7,608 nucleotides of DNA from an uncultured Clostridia bacterium (GCA_946183095.1 CAMHBE010000081.1:1-7608); one strand, 5' to 3'; counted from the stretch's first letter, positions 1 through 5,736 are shown. Notes: generated by a model from the sequence alone, not told the origin. Numbers and translations: made by a program.

Positions 1-111
1 GCTCTCACCGTTCCCCAGCGCCGCGCAGATCATCGCACGGTGGGAAATGCTCTTTGACGGGGGCACGGAGACTTTTCCTTTCAGAAAAGCCGGGGTCAAA
101 CGAATGTCCAT
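1..111 (-). CDS. aroA: EPSP synthase (3-phosphoshikimate 1-carboxyvinyltransferase), N-terminal 37 codons only
   Basis: AroA catalyses the sixth shikimate-pathway step, joining PEP to shikimate 3-phosphate in the cytoplasm. Only the first 37 codons are present; the gene runs off the left edge. Reading the minus strand from the ATG at 111 gives MDIRLTPAFLKG, followed by residues 13-37, which contain the family's N-terminal signature VPPSKSISHRA (residues 16-26, with the substrate-binding PSKS) and then a small-residue helix ICAALG. This is a near-textbook EPSP synthase start. It lies 64 bases downstream of aroB on the same strand, so the two are probably co-transcribed. No clear Shine-Dalgarno precedes the ATG. 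An in-frame ATG at 150, right after a TGA, would add 13 residues, but that extension (AVQQFWYSLFILM) does not look like the family, so I keep 111. Confidence 0.93.
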   Translation of the reverse strand, partial: MDIRLTPAFLKGKVSVPPSKSISHRAMICAALGNGES

Positions 112-175
112 AAGAATAAATAATGAATACCAAAATTGCTGTACTGCCATTCAGGCAGGTGTCTGACAATGCCGC

Positions 176-1225
176 TTATTCCGCGAGCATCTTCTTGAAC
201 TCGGAGAGCTTCATCTTTACGATCTCCGCTTCGCCGATCTTCTTGCAGAGTATGATGTTGATATCGTCGGAAAAGCGCTTCTTGTCGTTTGCCGCGTTAT
301 CGTAAAGGGACTCGGGCGAGATATCGACGTGGTAGGGCAGCTTGTTCACGATAAGGCAGCGTCTCAGGCGGTCGTTCACGCTCTCATCCACAAGTCCGTG
401 CTTGCAGGCAGCCTTTGTAATGGTCATCATGCCCACCGATACAGCCTTTCCGTGGGAAAGTCCGTTGAAGTTCTGTATCTTCTCGACAGCGTGACCGATA
501 GTATGACCGAAGTTCAGTATCATGCGTTCGCCCTTGTCAAACTCGTCGTTCTCGACAACTTCACGCTTGATGTCAACACACTTGACGATGATCTCTTCGA
601 GGTGTTCCTTCGCTTCGCCCTTTTCGATAAGCCCGAAAAGTTTCTCCGAACGTATCATTCCGTATTTCACAGCTTCGCCGAGACCGTCCTTGAAATAGTC
701 CTCGGGCAGTGTGGAAAGCGTGTCGATATCGGCAACTACCAGCTTCGGCTGCTTGAAAGCGCCGACGAGGTTCTTGCCCGCCTCTATGTCAACGGCAGTC
801 TTGCCGCCAACGGAGCTGTCGATCTGTGCAAGGAGCGATGTGGGGACCTGAACATAGTCGATGCCGCGCAGGTAAGTTGCAGCCGCAAAACCCGCAAGAT
901 CTCCCACAACACCGCCGCCGAGAGCGATTATGCTGTCTGCGCGGGTGATGTTTTCGGCTGCGAGCCAGTCGTAGAGCTGGAGCAGTGTTTCGTGGGATTT
1001 GCTCTTTTCGCCGGGCGCGAACACGAAATCCGACACCTCAAATCCCGCAGCTTTCAGCGACTCCGTCACCTTTTCGCCGTAGATATCGAACACGTTGTCG
1101 TCCGAGACTATCATCGTCCTGCGGGAGCCGAGAACTTCCGAGGCATATTTTCCGATATCGGCAAGCAGCCCGCTGCCGATAAGTACGTCGTAATCCTGTG
1201 ATGCTTTTACTGTGATCTTGTTCAT
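176..1225 (-). CDS. aroB: 3-dehydroquinate synthase
   Basis: AroB converts DAHP to 3-dehydroquinate, the second shikimate-pathway step, using NAD and a divalent metal in the cytoplasm. The 349-residue length is normal for the family. Visible motifs are the NAD-binding loop GGGVVGD (103-109), the PTSLLAQIDSSVGGKT block (128-143), KNLVGAF (151-157), GLGEAVKYG (181-189) and LNFGHTIGHA (237-246) with LSHGKAVSVGM (256-266). Glu184, His241 and His258 match the three metal ligands known in the family, so the enzyme should be active. The start is supported by AGGA seven bases before the ATG. It follows the radical SAM gene by 23 bases and precedes aroA by 64 bases, which suggests one leftward operon driven from about 2820. 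The last residues read KKMLAE, then TAA. Confidence 0.97.
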   Translation of the reverse strand: MNKITVKASQDYDVLIGSGLLADIGKYASEVLGSRRTMIVSDDNVFDIYGEKVTESLKAAGFEVSDFVFAPGEKSKSHETLLQLYDWLAAENITRADSIIALGGGVVGDLAGFAAATYLRGIDYVQVPTSLLAQIDSSVGGKTAVDIEAGKNLVGAFKQPKLVVADIDTLSTLPEDYFKDGLGEAVKYGMIRSEKLFGLIEKGEAKEHLEEIIVKCVDIKREVVENDEFDKGERMILNFGHTIGHAVEKIQNFNGLSHGKAVSVGMMTITKAACKHGLVDESVNDRLRRCLIVNKLPYHVDISPESLYDNAANDKKRFSDDINIILCKKIGEAEIVKMKLSEFKKMLAE

Positions 1226-1248
1226 ATCTCTGTCCTTTTTGTGTTTAT

Positions 1249-2775
1249 TTATTGCTTTACTTCCTTCATTGTCTTGTTTTTGAGGAAGATAAACAGCTTC
1301 GGGGATACCTTCTTCAAGGTCTTTTTCGCCCAGATAAACGCGTCCTCTTTTGCCTTTGCAGTCTTATAGAGGAACTTGCGCGGGTAATGCTTCGAGGTTA
1401 TCTTCTTGTCGAGCGCGGCTTCCTTCTTTGCTGCCTGTTCGGGCGGCAGCGCATAAATAGCCTTGTATTTTCTGACCAGCTTGTTGAAATTGTACGCGAT
1501 AAAGAGGATGTCGTACTTCGGGTACTGCGGCATACGCAGCTGAACAGGGTCGTTGGGGTCAACGGACGGGTCGATGAAACCGCCGTCCTTCGCTGTTTTT
1601 TCGAGTATCGTCATGGGGTACGGGTAGAAGATGTTCGGTATTACCTTGTCCACATCGAGCTTCGCGTTCAGCTTTATCGTTTCGAGAGAAAGCTCTATCG
1701 TTTCATACGGCAGACCCACGATGTTGTATGTCAGCGCGGTTATCTTGTATTTGCGGAACCACTTCGACTGCTGTATCAGCATATCGTTCTTCATGTTGCG
1801 GTGCAGGTACTTGCGGCGGAACTCCTCGTTGCCGTTCTCAAGACCTATGTCTATCATATAGCAGCCGCCCTCTTTGAGCATACGCACCATGTCCTCGTCA
1901 AGCACGTCGAAACGGAGATTGCAGTTGAACGGCAGGTGTATGCGCTCGATGTACATGGGCATGAACTCATAGAACCATTCCTTGTACATATTGAAGATAG
2001 CGTCGCGGAACTCGATGAACTTGATGAACGGGTATTTCTTCAACAGCAGTTCAAGCAGTTCTATCGACTTCTCCGGGCTGCGGAAACGGCAGTATTTCTT
2101 CTTGTTCGGATAGATATTGCGGAACTGTGAGTTGCCGCAGTATGTGCAGCTGAACAGGCATCCGCGGGAGAGCATCACCATTGCGGTGAAGTTCTTTGAA
2201 CGGTCGAGGTTCTCGTAGTCGAACAGGTCGAAATCCGGGAACGGCAGTTCATCGAGGTCTTCTATCAGCGGGCGCACGGGGTTTTTCTTATACGTTCCGT
2301 CCGGCAGGTTATAATGCATACTGAGTATGTCTGTGCGGAAAACGCCGTCCCGCAGTCCGTCCATCTGTTCGAGGATAGGATATTCTCCCTCGCCCTCGCA
2401 GACGATATCCACACCGCGTATCTTCGCGCATTCATCCGGCACGAGGATAGCGTGATACCCGCCGATCATCACGGGGATATCGGGCATATTGTCATCGAGC
2501 CAGCCGCACATCTCGGTAATGAACGGTATCGCGGTCGTTCTTGCGGTAAATCCTATCAGATCGGGCTCAAAGCTCCTGACTTTATCAAGAAATTCCTGCT
2601 TTTCGGGCATATACAGTTCGTGGTAAAGCTTAACGTCATGCCCGCCGCCTTTCACGACCGCGGATATCGACGCGAGACCCTCGCTGTAATTGCCGAGCTT
2701 GTTCTTGCTGTATTTATCTTCCTCGAGAAAATCGGGGTATATCAGCAGAAGTCTTTTCTGTTCAGCCATTTTCAT
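1249..2775 (-). CDS. B12-binding-domain radical SAM protein, substrate unknown
   Basis: This 508-residue cytoplasmic protein has the architecture of the cobalamin-binding radical SAM family. Residues about 7-135 look like the B12-binding Rossmann domain: LLLIYPDF at 9-16, GGGHDVKLY at 43-51, IGGYHAILVPDE at 104-115 and CEGEGE at 126-131. The classic DxHxxG base-off motif is not visible, as in many members of this family. The radical SAM core follows with SRGCLFSCTYCGN (203-215), where Cys206, Cys210 and Cys213 form the CxxxCxxC [4Fe-4S] site. DIGLENG (309-315) and NIVGLPYET (351-359) are typical later core strands. The tail after about 430 is lysine-rich and not recognised. Known relatives include methyltransferases and BchE-like cyclases, but nothing here fixes the reaction. 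The first Met is preferred over Met3 because AGGA lies nine bases before it. It is the first gene of the run leading to aroB and aroA. Confidence 0.9.
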   Translation of the reverse strand: MKMAEQKRLLLIYPDFLEEDKYSKNKLGNYSEGLASISAVVKGGGHDVKLYHELYMPEKQEFLDKVRSFEPDLIGFTARTTAIPFITEMCGWLDDNMPDIPVMIGGYHAILVPDECAKIRGVDIVCEGEGEYPILEQMDGLRDGVFRTDILSMHYNLPDGTYKKNPVRPLIEDLDELPFPDFDLFDYENLDRSKNFTAMVMLSRGCLFSCTYCGNSQFRNIYPNKKKYCRFRSPEKSIELLELLLKKYPFIKFIEFRDAIFNMYKEWFYEFMPMYIERIHLPFNCNLRFDVLDEDMVRMLKEGGCYMIDIGLENGNEEFRRKYLHRNMKNDMLIQQSKWFRKYKITALTYNIVGLPYETIELSLETIKLNAKLDVDKVIPNIFYPYPMTILEKTAKDGGFIDPSVDPNDPVQLRMPQYPKYDILFIAYNFNKLVRKYKAIYALPPEQAAKKEAALDKKITSKHYPRKFLYKTAKAKEDAFIWAKKTLKKVSPKLFIFLKNKTMKEVKQ

Positions 2776-2823
2776 GTCTCACTTTCCTGTTGTTGCTTTT
2801 CTTTCATATCCATATATGTTTAT

Positions 2824-2852
2824 ATTTTACCGCAAAATACCGAATATGTCAA
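2824..2852 (-). promoter_or_regulatory. Sigma A promoter for the radical SAM-aroB-aroA operon
   Basis: On the minus strand, TTGACA (2852-2847) is followed after 17 bases by TAAAAT (2829-2824). This is a consensus -35 and a one-mismatch -10 at the ideal spacing. Transcription should start near 2817, leaving a leader of about 40 bases before the ATG at 2775. It points away from the rightward promoter at 2892; the two -35 boxes are 39 bases apart, so this is a compact divergent control region. Confidence 0.8.
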
Positions 2853-2891
2853 GAGAAAATACGATTTTTAATAAAAAACCGCGAACGTCTG

Positions 2892-2920
2892 TTGACATCC
2901 GCGGGAAAATGTGTTATAAT
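2892..2920 (+). promoter_or_regulatory. Perfect-consensus sigma A promoter with extended -10
   Basis: TTGACA (2892-2897), a 17-base spacer and TATAAT (2915-2920) match both consensus hexamers at the ideal spacing. TGTG at 2910-2913, one base before the -10, matches the TRTGn extended -10 of Gram-positive bacteria. The predicted start is near 2927. No long gene begins behind it; a strong terminator ends at 3030, so its product is a short RNA or an attenuated leader for spoVB. Confidence 0.85.
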
Positions 2921-2938
2921 ACCCTTAGAGATAAGGGT
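2921..2938. promoter_or_regulatory. 18-bp perfect dyad over the transcription start (possible operator)
   Basis: ACCCTTAGAGATAAGGGT has perfect 7-bp arms (2921-2927 and 2932-2938) around GAGA. It begins immediately after the -10 box at 2915-2920 and covers the predicted start site near 2927, where a bound repressor would block initiation. If transcription began at its left edge instead, the RNA would start with a GAGA (GNRA-type) tetraloop hairpin. The sequence does not tell the two apart. Confidence 0.45.
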
Positions 2939-2944
2939 GCGCCG

Positions 2945-2968
2945 ATGTGGCTGCTCCCGAAGCAGTGA
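2945..2968 (+). CDS. Possible 7-codon leader peptide MWLLPKQ
   Basis: ATG at 2945 opens a seven-codon frame (MWLLPKQ) ending in TGA at 2966-2968. AAGGG at 2933-2937 sits seven bases before it, a good Shine-Dalgarno placement. The frame lies wholly inside the predicted short RNA and stops 12 bases before the terminator stem. That is where a translation-controlled attenuator would place a leader peptide. It contains one Trp and two Leu codons, with no long run of a regulatory amino acid. A frame this short occurs easily by chance, so confidence is low. Confidence 0.25.
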   Translation: MWLLPKQ

Positions 2969-2980
2969 TTTATTTATGTA

Positions 2981-3030
2981 AGAAATAACCACCGAACGTT
3001 GGCAGACATTGACGGTGGTTATTTCTTTTT
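2981..3030 (+). terminator. Strong intrinsic terminator of the short RNA
   Basis: The arms AGAAATAACCACCG (2981-2994) and CGGTGGTTATTTCT (3013-3026) pair perfectly over 14 bp, with an 18-base loop and a T tract at 3026-3030. On the minus strand the stem is not followed by a T run, so it works mainly rightwards. It should stop transcription from the promoter at 2892 before spoVB. Confidence 0.85.
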
Positions 3031-3057
3031 ATGACTGTGCCAAAAAGCACGGAGCCA

Positions 3058-3087
3058 TTCTAATTCGCGTTTGTTATAGCATATTAT
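3058..3087 (+). promoter_or_regulatory. Sigma E-like sporulation promoter for spoVB
   Basis: TTCTAATT (3058-3065) and CATATTAT (3080-3087) are 14 bases apart. CATATTAT matches six of eight positions of the mother-cell sigma E -10 consensus (CATACA followed by A/C/T and T). The -35-like part is a weaker match. Nearly the same pair occurs before yabP (TTCTAAAT at 6419-6426, CATATTAT at 6440-6447), another sporulation gene. The predicted start near 3094 would leave a leader of about 85 bases. Confidence 0.4.
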
Positions 3088-3094
3088 CGGCGGT

Positions 3095-3130
3095 TTGTCA
3101 ATTTTTCGTTTATCCGGGAATATTTCCGGA
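3095..3130 (+). promoter_or_regulatory. 18-bp palindrome overlapping a weak sigma A-like promoter before spoVB
   Basis: TCCGGGAATATTTCCGGA (3113-3130) has 9-bp arms that pair except for one G/T position. It overlaps a possible weak vegetative promoter: TTGTCA at 3095-3100, 18 bases, AATATT at 3119-3124. It has no T tract, so it is not a terminator. The position suits an operator, but no regulator is evident. An 8-bp direct repeat, CGGACAAA, starts in its right edge (3127-3134) and recurs at 3161-3168. Confidence 0.3.
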
Positions 3131-3178
3131 CAAATCATTATATATTGTTATCAGGAAATACGGACAAACGAGGTACTT

Positions 3179-4816
3179 ATGCAAAAAGGATTTATTCGCA
3201 ACACAGCAGCGCTGTTCACAGCTGCATTCATCTCCAAAGCTCTCGGCGCGGTACTGAAAATACCGCTCGGCAACATTCTCGGCGGCGAAGGTATGGGATA
3301 TTTCACCACCGCCTACAGCATATTCACGCCGGTGCTGTCATTCGTCTGCGCGGGCATCCCGACGATACTTACCCGAAGCGTCGCGGCATATTACGCAGAA
3401 GGCGACTGCGGAAAAGTCAGAAAGATGCGGCAATGCTCACTGCTGCTCGCCGTACTCGCGGGAACGATAGGCGCAGCGCTCATCTGCATAGCCGCAGTCC
3501 CGTTCGTGTGCTATATCGCAAACTCGCCGGAAAGCCTGCCGGGTGTGCTGATGATCGCACCGTGCGCACTGTTCTGCTCGGTAACGGCAGTCTATCGCGG
3601 ATATTACGAGGGGCTGTCGGATATGCTGCCGACGGCGCTCTCACAAGTCATAGAGGCATTCATCAAGGCGCTGCTCGGGGTCGGGCTTTCGTATTTCGTT
3701 TACGCAAACGGGATACGGCTGTTCGGCTCGCAGCAGGCTTCACTTCCATACGCTGCTGCGGCGGCTATCCTCGGTGTTACCATAAGCGAGATGTGCGGGA
3801 TGCTGTTCATGCTTATCCGTTCAAGGAACAAGAAAGACAGCTTCCGCAGATACGGCGGAAAAATGTCATTTGCCGAGATGTTCGGGATATGTAAGGATAT
3901 CGCCGCGAAAGCGCTTCCCGTCTCACTCGGTGCCGCCGCTTCCAACCTGCTGTCGCTCGCGGATATGTTCACCATTTCAAACTGTATAGACCTGTCGATA
4001 AACCTGTTTCCCGGCGAATGGAGCGGGAACCCCGTCATTGCGTCGGGCGTAGCGGGTGTCGGGAACTTCATGTACGGCTGCTACGCGGGAATGATAATGT
4101 CGGTGTATATGCTTGCAGCGGCGGTATCGGGAGTTATCGGACGCTGTGCGATGCCGAGACTTGCGGCGGCTGCGGAAAAAAACGACCGTTCCGCGCTCTC
4201 CCGCGAGATAAGGCTGACGATCAAAGGCACCGCAGTCCTGACCGCCCCGCTGACGGTCTTTATGGCTGTGCTGTCGGATCCTGTACTTGCAACGCTTTAC
4301 CCGGTGCGGGAAACGGAAGTCTCTGTCAGCGTCATCCCACTCGCGATACTCGGCGCCGGAGGGCTTGCAGCCGGACTTCTGGGAGCGGTAAGCACGCTTT
4401 TCATAGCTTACGGTGACTTCGGGACACCGATAAAGATCACACTCGTGGGCGGTGCAATGAAACTTTTGCTGAACTGCGCGTTCATCATCATTCCGTCTGT
4501 GAACATTTCCGGCGCGGCGATATCCGCTGTACTGTCAAATGTCATCTGCCTGATATATGCGGTGCATATCGCAAAAAAGCGTATCGGCGACGACATCCCG
4601 TATATATCGTATGCGCTGCCGTCCGCATTTGCGGCGCTCGGAGGAGGCGTCGGCATATATCTGTTCTATACGGGAATGCGGGACACGGCAGGTACGCTCG
4701 GTGCAATGTGCATTTCCGCATTGCTCGGTACGGTGATGTATGCGCTGATGCTGTTCATTTCCGACAGCAAGGACTGCGCCGCCGCTCTGAAAATGCTTAC
4801 CCGCAGGAAGGCTTAG
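3179..4816 (+). CDS. spoVB: SpoVB/YabM-family polysaccharide (lipid-linked precursor) flippase-like membrane protein
   Basis: This is a 545-residue polytopic membrane protein of the MOP (MATE-like) superfamily, SpoVB branch. Relatives move lipid-linked sugar precursors across the membrane, and SpoVB is needed for spore cortex formation in Bacillus. The N-terminal GFIRNTAALF (4-13), AGIPTILTR (58-66) and YRGYYEGLSDMLPTALSQ (139-156) are SpoVB-family hallmarks. About 12-14 hydrophobic segments alternate with short basic loops such as RSRNKK (214-219). I start at the ATG at 3179 because GAGG (3170-3173) precedes it at good distance; an upstream TTG frame from 3095 lacks a ribosome site and runs through the palindrome. 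The next gene, mazG, starts 82 bases on with its own promoter, and no terminator separates them. It could be named yabM rather than spoVB. Confidence 0.9.
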   Translation: MQKGFIRNTAALFTAAFISKALGAVLKIPLGNILGGEGMGYFTTAYSIFTPVLSFVCAGIPTILTRSVAAYYAEGDCGKVRKMRQCSLLLAVLAGTIGAALICIAAVPFVCYIANSPESLPGVLMIAPCALFCSVTAVYRGYYEGLSDMLPTALSQVIEAFIKALLGVGLSYFVYANGIRLFGSQQASLPYAAAAAILGVTISEMCGMLFMLIRSRNKKDSFRRYGGKMSFAEMFGICKDIAAKALPVSLGAAASNLLSLADMFTISNCIDLSINLFPGEWSGNPVIASGVAGVGNFMYGCYAGMIMSVYMLAAAVSGVIGRCAMPRLAAAAEKNDRSALSREIRLTIKGTAVLTAPLTVFMAVLSDPVLATLYPVRETEVSVSVIPLAILGAGGLAAGLLGAVSTLFIAYGDFGTPIKITLVGGAMKLLLNCAFIIIPSVNISGAAISAVLSNVICLIYAVHIAKKRIGDDIPYISYALPSAFAALGGGVGIYLFYTGMRDTAGTLGAMCISALLGTVMYALMLFISDSKDCAAALKMLTRRKA

Positions 4817-4837
4817 CGTATTGCCGAAAATAAACTC

Positions 4838-4866
4838 TTGCAATTTCCCGGGAAATGTGGTAGAAT
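4838..4866 (+). promoter_or_regulatory. Sigma A promoter for mazG, with a perfect palindrome in its spacer
   Basis: TTGCAA (4838-4843), 17 bases and TAGAAT (4861-4866) form a good vegetative promoter, with TGTG one base before the -10 (TRTGn extended -10). The spacer holds a perfect 14-bp palindrome, ATTTCCCGGGAAAT (4843-4856), between the two polymerase contacts. That is a natural operator position. Start near 4873, about 26 bases before the mazG ATG. Confidence 0.75.
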
Positions 4867-4898
4867 AGATGCACTATCATTTGAAAGGACGTTGAAAG

Positions 4899-5702
4899 AT
4901 GTTTGAGATCAAGGAAAGATACGGGATAGACGACCTGCGGGAACTCATGAAAGTGCTTCGCAGCGAGAACGGCTGCCCGTGGGACAAGGTACAGACACAT
5001 GAAAGCATCCGCATGGACGTGCTCGAAGAAGCCTACGAGGTCGCGGAAGCCATAGACAGCGGCAAAAAGGACCTGCTGAAAGAGGAACTCGGCGACCTGC
5101 TGCTGCAAGTTGTATTTCACAGCGAGATAGAAGATGAACAGAACTCGTTCAACTTCGATGATGTGTGCGACGGTATCTGCAAAAAGCTCGTTTACCGCCA
5201 CCCGCACGTTTTCGGCGATATAAAAGCCGATACCCCCGAACAGGTGCTGAAGAACTGGGATGTGCTCAAATCGGAGTCAAAAAACGAAGAAAAAGCGTCC
5301 GACAGGCTCAGAAGCGTGCCGAAACTGCTCCCCGCTCTCATGCGCGCCGAAAAAGTAGGTAAGCGTGCGGCTAACGCGGGTATGGATTTCCGCTCCACCG
5401 GCGAAGTAATAGAACGTTTGAAAAGCGAAATATCCGAGCTCGAAGAGGCTCTGAATGACGGAAATGACAGAAATGACAGAAAAACAGAGGAAGAACTGGG
5501 AGATATTCTGTTCTCTTGTACAAACTTATCGAGATTTTTGAAAAAAGATAGCGAAAAAGCCTTGACAAATTCAATAAATAAGTTTATAATACGATTTAGT
5601 GAAGTTGAGACCGCGCTCGAAAAAGAGGGAAAGACTTTTTCGGACGCCACCCCCGATGAACTCGATTCTATCTGGGAAAAGGTCAAGGCTTGCTCGGAGT
5701 GA
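4899..5702 (+). CDS. mazG: Nucleoside triphosphate pyrophosphohydrolase MazG
   Basis: MazG hydrolyses NTPs and dNTPs to the monophosphate and PPi, and is thought to remove aberrant nucleotides or modulate stress signalling. At 267 residues it matches the tandem-domain E. coli-type enzyme. The N-terminal domain carries CPWDK (26-30), EEAYE (43-47) and EELGD (62-66), the metal-binding ExxE/ExxD pattern. YRHPHVFGD (99-107) follows. LPALMRAEKVGKRAANAGMDF (from 144) leads into the second domain, with EISELEEA (177-184) and EEELGD (197-202). Unlike B. subtilis YabN, there is no N-terminal tetrapyrrole-methylase domain. Translation starts at ATG 4899, with AAGGA nine bases upstream. The 3' end also holds a consensus promoter (5562-5590), and a 9-bp repeat encodes the linker NDGNDRNDR (186-194). 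Confidence 0.95.
   Translation: MFEIKERYGIDDLRELMKVLRSENGCPWDKVQTHESIRMDVLEEAYEVAEAIDSGKKDLLKEELGDLLLQVVFHSEIEDEQNSFNFDDVCDGICKKLVYRHPHVFGDIKADTPEQVLKNWDVLKSESKNEEKASDRLRSVPKLLPALMRAEKVGKRAANAGMDFRSTGEVIERLKSEISELEEALNDGNDRNDRKTEEELGDILFSCTNLSRFLKKDSEKALTNSINKFIIRFSEVETALEKEGKTFSDATPDELDSIWEKVKACSE
5452..5478 (+). repeat. Three tandem 9-bp units inside mazG
   Basis: Units at 5452-5460 (TGAATGACG), 5461-5469 and 5470-5478 (both GAAATGACA) lie head to tail; the first differs at two positions. They encode the polar linker NDGNDRNDR between core helices of the second MazG domain. Slippage would change length by whole codons and should be tolerated there. Confidence 0.7.
5562..5590 (+). promoter_or_regulatory. 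Perfect-consensus sigma A promoter inside mazG, for hup
   Basis: TTGACA (5562-5567), 17 bases and TATAAT (5585-5590) match both consensus hexamers at ideal spacing. The promoter lies in the mazG reading frame: TTG ACA encodes Leu222-Thr223. The region upstream (5531-5560) is rich in A and T runs, like an UP element. Start near 5597 gives hup a leader of about 210 bases that includes the end of mazG. A strong promoter suits HU, an abundant protein. Confidence 0.85.
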
Positions 5703-5736
5703 CTGACGAGGCACCGTCGGGTCATACATCATTAAA

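Larger units (their letters stand above)
2927..3030 (+). ncRNA. Candidate small RNA or attenuated leader, about 100 nt
   Basis: A perfect sigma A promoter (2892-2920) predicts a start near 2927, and a strong intrinsic terminator ends the transcript near 3030. Between them are a small hairpin, CTGCT/AGCAG (2951-2955 with 2961-2965), and an A/U-rich single-stranded stretch (2966-2980). It does not resemble 6S RNA, the SRP RNA, a T-box or any riboswitch I can recognise. It lies between divergent genes and reads towards spoVB, whose ATG is about 150 bases past the terminator. Two readings fit: a free small RNA, or a terminated leader whose read-through would supply spoVB. The promoter and terminator are strong; the function is unknown. 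Confidence 0.6.

Noticed and set aside
112..150. Upstream in-frame ATG (150) for aroA
   Set aside because: Adds 13 residues unlike EPSP synthase and has no better ribosome site.
144..158. Small hairpin CTGCC/GGCAG between aroB and aroA
   Set aside because: Only 5 bp with no T tract in either direction; not a terminator and probably chance.
123..305. 60-codon plus-strand frame across the aroB end
   Set aside because: Antisense to the aroB 3' end; no ribosome site or known family.
329..1201. Long plus-strand frame opposite aroB (290 codons)
   Set aside because: It is the antisense of a clear aroB with every catalytic motif intact; its translation resembles no family and it lacks a ribosome site.
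1252..2130. Long plus-strand frame opposite the radical SAM gene
   Set aside because: Shadow of the minus-strand gene; the radical SAM motifs prove the coding strand.
3127..3168. Direct repeat CGGACAAA (3127-3134 and 3161-3168)
   Set aside because: Two 8-bp copies 34 bases apart may be chance; recorded with the palindrome but not claimed as a site.
3095..3178. Upstream TTG start extending spoVB by 28 residues
   Set aside because: No ribosome site, the extension spans a palindrome and promoter-like elements, and the ATG at 3179 has GAGG at proper distance with a family-like N-terminus.
5192..5725. Minus-strand frame rich in Ser and Phe opposite mazG
   Set aside because: Composition is what a reverse read of Glu/Lys/Arg-rich MazG gives; no recognisable domain.
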